Source: Chloroflexota bacterium
Lineage (GTDB): Bacteria; Chloroflexota; Limnocylindria; Limnocylindrales; CSP1-4
Length of the DNA stretch: 10,554 nt
Reading direction: 5' to 3'
Assembly (NCBI GenBank): GCA_016875645.1
Contig: VGPE01000080.1
Span: forward strand, 1 to 10,554
Shown: piece after piece, positions 6,973 to 10,554 of the stretch
Layout: each line of letters opens with the position of its first letter
Position numbering within the stretch: position 1 is the first letter of the stretch
Translations under genes and position numbers: made by a program
Notes under the pieces: generated by a model
Told to the model about the DNA's origin: nothing
Seen by the model: only the letters and a program-made list of their open reading frames with translations
Databases searched by the model: none

Positions 6973-9075
6973 CTACTGCAGCACATGGAGCTGGCGGCCA
7001 CCGCCGAAGCGGGGCACGACACGCGTGGCCAGGATCTCAGCGATGTCCTGCGCCGAGGCGACGCCGGTTCCGGCGATCGCGGCGTCCTTGAGGCCGTCCG
7101 TCATCATGACCATGCAGAATGGGCATGCCGTCGCGACCGTTTCGGCACCCGTGGCGAGGGCCTGGCGCGTCCGCTCGGCGTTGATGCGCGTGCCGCGCTG
7201 CTCCTCCATCCACATCCGACCGCCGCCGGCACCGCAGCAGAACGTCTGGCAGCCCCGGTTCTCCATCTCGCGCAGGTCGAGCCCCGGAACCGCGCCCAGG
7301 ACGTCCCGCTGGGGATCGACGATGCCGTTGTAGCGCGTCAGGTAGCACGGGTCGTGGAGCGTGACAGTGCCGGCATCGTCGCCGGCTACCTGCAGCCGCC
7401 CCGACTCCAGCAGCCGCGACAGGAACACCGAGTGGTGGACGACCTCGTAGTTGCCGCCGACCTGCTGGTACTCGTTGCCGAGGGAGTTGAAGCAGTGCGG
7501 GCACGCGGTCACGATGGAGCGCAGCCCGTACCGGCCCAGGGTCTCCACGTTGCCCATCGCCAGCATCTGGAACACGTAGTCGTTGCCCATGCGTCGGGCC
7601 GGGTCGCCCGTGCACGACTCCTCCTGGCCCAGGATCGCGAACGACACGCCCGCGGCGTTGAGGCAGGTCGCGAACGCGCGCGCCACGCGACGATTCCGCT
7701 CGTCGAACGCGGCCGCACAGCCCACCCAGTAGAGGACCTCGATCTCGCCCAGCCGGCCCTCGGCGGCCAGGGCCGCCACGGTGGGCACCTCGAACGCAAG
7801 GCCCTTCGTCCAGTCGGTCCGGGTTGACCTGGGCTGTCCCCATGGGTTCTGGGCGCCCTCCATGTTCCGGAACGCGCCCGTGAGCTCCGTCGGGAAGCGG
7901 CTCTCCTCCAGCACCAGGTTGCGGCGGAGGCCCACGATCTTGTCCACATGCTCGATCAGCACCGGGCAGGCCTCGACGCACGCGCCGCAGGTGACGCAAT
8001 CCCAGACCGCGTCGTACGGGATCGCGTCGTCCACGATGGGTTTCGCGAGGGCGGCCGGCTGCAGCGTGTCGTCCAGGCCGTATGTCTCGCGTACCAGCGG
8101 CGAGTTCGGGATCAGGTTGAGGCCGTGCTCGGCCTCGTCGGTCATGTCCCGGATGCCCATGATGAAGCTCTTGGGATTGAGCGGCTTCCCAGTGGCCCAT
8201 GCCGGGCAGGCCTGCTGGCAGCGCCCGCACTCGGTGCAGGTGAAGCCGTCGAGCAGGTCCTTCCAGCCCAGGTCCGCCAGGGTCCTGAGTCCGAACGTCT
8301 GGTCCTCGCGCTCGAGGTCCATCGGCGGCAGCTCGCCCCGGGGCGCCAGCTTGCGCAGGAATGCGTTGAGGGGCGTCGTGAAGATGTGCAGGTGCTTCGA
8401 CCCCGGCAGATAGACGAGAAATGTGGCGACCGCGAGCAGGTGAATCCAGAACCCGGCGGCAAATCCGGCCTCGAGGACAACCGGCGGGAGCCCGCTGACC
8501 AGCGGTGCCAGGGCATTCGAGATCACCGCGCCATGGAGCTCCCCGAAGCGCGCCGCCTCGAAGACGGTGCTGAGGAAGACCGCGCTCACAAGGCCGCCGA
8601 TCAGCGAAAGGATGATCAGCGCGTCGTTGGAGTAGTGCAGCCGGGCGGGCTTCGTGACGAGGCGCCGCCAGAACGCGTAGCCCACACCGGCGATGACACC
8701 GAGCGCGACGACGTTCTGGAGCGCGTTCGCGACCGCCCAGAGCAGCCCGTCGAACGGCCACTCGACGATCGCCTGGACGAGGCCGCCCGTCACGGCATTG
8801 GCAGTGCCGACGGTGAGCAGCACGAAGCCCCAGAAGATGGCGTGATGCATCAGCGCGGCCGGTGGGTCACGGAACATCCGGACCTGCAGCAGCGCGTGCT
8901 CAACCACGGCCCATGCCCGCCGTGGCGTCTCGCGCAGGGCGATCGGCCCCGATGGGGCCACAACGAGCATGACCCGCAGGTGGCGCCACATCGCCAGGGC
9001 GAAGAAGGCTACCGCCGTCCAGAAGACGACGATCGCCAGGGGCCACAGGGGGACGCGCGCGATCTCCTCCGTCAC
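6973..9075 (-). CDS. Membrane-anchored iron-sulfur oxidoreductase (NarI-like domain plus HdrD-like CCG domains; ETF:menaquinone oxidoreductase-like)
   Basis: A 700-residue protein. The first about 225 residues hold five or six membrane segments (near 10-30, 78-100, 110-136, 151-171, 186-206, 208-224) with histidines (60, 77, 78, 181, 212) that could bind heme b, as in nitrate reductase gamma-type domains. Two CxxCxxCxxxCP ferredoxin motifs follow (Cys280-290 and Cys360-370), then two CCG-type regions: Cys453, Cys488, CPHC (525-528); and HDPCYL (Cys577), CCGAGGG (613-619), CPFC (651-654). The first has one Cys in SCTGDPARR, which I recall as typical of this family. Relatives include mycobacterial EtfD (Rv0338c) and the EMO enzymes of syntrophs, which move electrons from electron-transfer flavoprotein to menaquinone. 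Start is GTG 9075, ten bases after the moaB stop; a longer frame to 9261 would lie inside moaB. No etfAB genes are in view, so the partner is inferred. Confidence 0.85.
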   Translation of the reverse strand: MTEEIARVPLWPLAIVVFWTAVAFFALAMWRHLRVMLVVAPSGPIALRETPRRAWAVVEHALLQVRMFRDPPAALMHHAIFWGFVLLTVGTANAVTGGLVQAIVEWPFDGLLWAVANALQNVVALGVIAGVGYAFWRRLVTKPARLHYSNDALIILSLIGGLVSAVFLSTVFEAARFGELHGAVISNALAPLVSGLPPVVLEAGFAAGFWIHLLAVATFLVYLPGSKHLHIFTTPLNAFLRKLAPRGELPPMDLEREDQTFGLRTLADLGWKDLLDGFTCTECGRCQQACPAWATGKPLNPKSFIMGIRDMTDEAEHGLNLIPNSPLVRETYGLDDTLQPAALAKPIVDDAIPYDAVWDCVTCGACVEACPVLIEHVDKIVGLRRNLVLEESRFPTELTGAFRNMEGAQNPWGQPRSTRTDWTKGLAFEVPTVAALAAEGRLGEIEVLYWVGCAAAFDERNRRVARAFATCLNAAGVSFAILGQEESCTGDPARRMGNDYVFQMLAMGNVETLGRYGLRSIVTACPHCFNSLGNEYQQVGGNYEVVHHSVFLSRLLESGRLQVAGDDAGTVTLHDPCYLTRYNGIVDPQRDVLGAVPGLDLREMENRGCQTFCCGAGGGRMWMEEQRGTRINAERTRQALATGAETVATACPFCMVMMTDGLKDAAIAGTGVASAQDIAEILATRVVPRFGGGRQLHVLQ

Positions 9076-9085
9076 GGATGCGTCG

Positions 9086-9622
9086 TCAGCGCTCCACGTC
9101 GCGAAGCGTGCGCGCGATCTCCGCGGTCCGATGGTCGAACGGACCGGCCAGTGTCTCGAGCGCGTGGGGCAGGATCGCCTCGATCGCGGCGAAGGACTCC
9201 ATAGCGCCCTTCGGACTGCCGGGTACGTTGACGATGAGGCTCCGGCCGCGCACCCCCGCAACGCCGCGACTCAGCGCCGCGAGCGGGGTGGACCGACGCC
9301 CCTCGGCGCGCATCGTCTCAGCGATCCCGGGAACCTCGTAGTCCAGCACGGACCGCGTCGCCTGGGGCGTCACGTCGCGCGGTGTCAGGCCCGTGCCGCC
9401 GGTGGTGATCACGAGCCGGTGGCGAGCCGCGGCATCCGCGATCGCTGCTGCGATCACCGGCTCGTCATCCGGGACGACGCGCCGCTCCACGCTGTAGCCA
9501 AGTTCCCGCAGTCGTTCCTCCAGGCGTGCCCCGGACGCGTCCTCGCGCATGCCCGCCGCGCTGGCGTCCGATGTCGTGAGAATGAACGCCGAGGTCGGCG
9601 GCACCGCGTCCCCGGTCCTCAT
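9086..9622 (-). CDS. moaB: Molybdopterin adenylyltransferase family protein, MoaB/MogA type
   Basis: A 178-residue cytoplasmic protein of the MoaB/MogA/gephyrin G-domain family, which adenylates molybdopterin before metal insertion by MoeA. The binding motif TTGGTGLTPRDVTPQAT (73-89), the PGI segment (98-100) and NVPGSPKGA (132-140) are all present. Length is usual (about 160-195 residues). The start is ATG 9622, whose bases overlap the moaC TGA in an ATGA, so translation is probably coupled to moaC and no separate binding site is visible. The frame stays open far upstream, but that part lies across moaC and is not coding. MoaB and MogA are hard to separate by sequence alone; MoaB is the usual name where one such gene sits in a moa cluster outside enterobacteria. 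Confidence 0.9.
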   Translation of the reverse strand: MRTGDAVPPTSAFILTTSDASAAGMREDASGARLEERLRELGYSVERRVVPDDEPVIAAAIADAAARHRLVITTGGTGLTPRDVTPQATRSVLDYEVPGIAETMRAEGRRSTPLAALSRGVAGVRGRSLIVNVPGSPKGAMESFAAIEAILPHALETLAGPFDHRTAEIARTLRDVER

Positions 9623-10239
9623 GCGCGGCCGGTACGCTTCGAGCCGATCCGACCGGCCGCGCGGCCGCCGTGCTTTCGGGAAGCGGGTGGCCGTCCCTCG
9701 ACCCGTGACGGGCCGTGCGGCGCGGCGCCGACCGCCGACGCCCGCAGCCACTCCCCGCTCTTGCCGCCGGTCTTGGACACGAGATGGATGGATTGGATCT
9801 CCACGCCCTTCTCGACGCCCTTCACCATGTCGTAGATCGTGAGTGCCGCGATCGAGGCCGCGGTGAGGGCCTCCATCTCCACGCCCGTCTGAGCGGTCGT
9901 CGCGGCCTCGGCGCGGACGCGGAGCACGCCCGCTGCGCGATCGGGCGTCACGGCGACAACCAGGTCCGTCAACGGCAGCGGGTGGCACAGCGGGATCAGG
10001 TCCGAAGTGCGCTTGCCGCCCATCACGCCTGCGAGCTCGGCCACCGAAAGCACGTCGCCCTTCGTGCCACCGCCGTCGATCACGGCACTCAGCGTCTCGG
10101 CGGACATCGCCACGACGGCCTCCGCGACGGCGCGCCGCGCCGTCATCGGCTTGTCGGTCACATCCACCATCCGCGGCCGGCCGGCGCGATCGACGTGGGA
10201 GAGGCGGCGCCGACCGGCGCGGTCCTGATCGTCGCTCAT
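9619..10239 (-). CDS. moaC: Cyclic pyranopterin monophosphate synthase MoaC, with C-terminal extension
   Basis: MoaC works with MoaA in the first stage of molybdenum cofactor synthesis, turning the MoaA product into cyclic pyranopterin monophosphate. Conserved blocks are MVDVTDKPMTAR (24-35), KGDVL (60-64), GGKRTSDLIPLCHPL (74-88), TGVEMEALTAAS (118-129), YDMVK (136-140) and KTGGKSG (156-162). Lys60, His86, Asp137 and Lys140 match E. coli Lys51, His77, Asp128 and Lys131 with identical spacing. The product is 206 residues, about 40 more than usual: after residue 166 comes a tail rich in Arg, Gly, Pro and Ala. The tail is used to reach the ATGA overlap with moaB, so it is probably translated. 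Start ATG 10239 overlaps the moeA TGA in another ATGA; a GTG at 10251 is a less likely start. Confidence 0.95.
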   Translation of the reverse strand: MSDDQDRAGRRRLSHVDRAGRPRMVDVTDKPMTARRAVAEAVVAMSAETLSAVIDGGGTKGDVLSVAELAGVMGGKRTSDLIPLCHPLPLTDLVVAVTPDRAAGVLRVRAEAATTAQTGVEMEALTAASIAALTIYDMVKGVEKGVEIQSIHLVSKTGGKSGEWLRASAVGAAPHGPSRVEGRPPASRKHGGRAAGRIGSKRTGRA

Positions 10240-10554
10240 CGATCCAGCCACCAGATCTCGACCTCCGTTCCCGCCGGCCGGCGGTCGCCCTCCTCGGGCA
10301 CGATCGCCAGCGCCTCCGCGGTCGCAAGCGCGCTCAGCACGTGACTCCCCTGCCCCGCAATTCCACCGGCGAGGCGAACGAGCAGGCGCCCGCTCTCGTC
10401 GCGCCTGACGAGGCCCCGGGCGTCGCGCAACGTGACGGCCCGCAGGAACGCCCGTCGCCCGCCGCTCTTGGTGACGGGTTCCAGAAGGATGCCGCGATCG
10501 ACCCGATGCGGTGGCTCGGATTGACCGCCGAGTGCGGCGAGGGCCGGCCGGACG
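10236..10554 (-). CDS. moeA: Molybdopterin molybdenumtransferase MoeA, C-terminal part (5' end beyond the window)
   Basis: The frame is open from the window edge to TGA 10238-10236 and gives 105 residues. It starts VRPALAALGG, the end of the catalytic domain, and continues through the beta-barrel domain IV with FLRAV, the motif QGSHVLSALATAEALAIVPE and AGTEVEIWWLDR at the end, all characteristic of MoeA. MoeA inserts molybdate into adenylated molybdopterin, the step after the MoaB/MogA reaction encoded two genes downstream. The stop overlaps the moaC start by four bases. Most of the protein (about 300 residues) and any promoter lie outside the window. Confidence 0.9.
   Translation of the reverse strand, partial: VRPALAALGGQSEPPHRVDRGILLEPVTKSGGRRAFLRAVTLRDARGLVRRDESGRLLVRLAGGIAGQGSHVLSALATAEALAIVPEEGDRRPAGTEVEIWWLDR

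Noticed and set aside
5786..7333. Plus-strand open frame of 515 codons
   Set aside because: It lies opposite the hydrolase and the end of the oxidoreductase, is dominated by Arg, Gly, Ala and Asp, and shows no domain. It is a high-GC antisense shadow.
7948..9204. Plus-strand open frame of 418 codons
   Set aside because: It is antisense to the oxidoreductase, whose cysteine motifs and membrane segments are unmistakable. Its composition is shadow-like.
9076..9261. Longer N-terminus for the iron-sulfur oxidoreductase
   Set aside because: The extra 62 codons lie inside moaB in another frame and have no conserved look. GTG 9075 gives a normal membrane-segment start.

Overview
This is a high-GC bacterial window (roughly two thirds G+C by eye) packed with protein genes. 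No gap between genes exceeds about 130 bases, so there is no long non-coding stretch. I see no tRNA, rRNA, CRISPR array, insertion sequence or phage gene. Codon use, frequent GTG starts and the gene mix fit a high-GC free-living bacterium such as a Chloroflexota or Actinomycetota member. That placement is a guess from gene content; nothing in the window fixes the taxon.

The window has two converging halves. On the plus strand (84-4885) are four metabolic genes: a fold-type III PLP decarboxylase related to diaminopimelate and ornithine decarboxylases, an extended NAD(P)-dependent epimerase/dehydratase, a DapA-superfamily lyase, and a mandelate racemase/muconate lactonizing (enolase superfamily) sugar-acid dehydratase. 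The decarboxylase and the DapA-like lyase together resemble lysine biosynthesis, but both lack residues expected for lysine-pathway substrates. With the dehydratase and the epimerase they look more like catabolism of a sugar acid or a related hydroxy or amino acid: the epimerase-type enzyme oxidises or epimerises a sugar, the dehydratase makes a 2-keto-3-deoxy acid, and the DapA-like enzyme cleaves or dehydrates it. The substrate is unknown and the role of the decarboxylase is unexplained.

On the minus strand, read from 10554 down to 4911, are the 3' end of moeA, then moaC, moaB, a membrane-anchored iron-sulfur oxidoreductase, an exported or membrane-anchored alpha/beta hydrolase, and a two-domain VOC (glyoxalase-like) gene broken by a frameshift. 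moeA/moaC and moaC/moaB each overlap by an ATGA, and the oxidoreductase starts 10 bases after moaB, so the molybdenum cofactor genes and the oxidoreductase probably share a transcript. MoaC acts early in molybdopterin synthesis; MoaB and MoeA act in the last two steps (adenylation, then metal insertion). The oxidoreductase resembles the family that passes electrons from electron-transfer flavoprotein to menaquinone. The hydrolase and VOC genes follow at 71 and 78 base gaps and may be independent of the cofactor operon.

The two halves meet tail to tail with 25 bases between stop codons and no clear terminator. I did not find a clearly new defence or mobile system. The best leads are the lysine look-alike cluster, the coupling of molybdenum cofactor genes to the membrane oxidoreductase, and the dinucleotide frameshift in the VOC gene.
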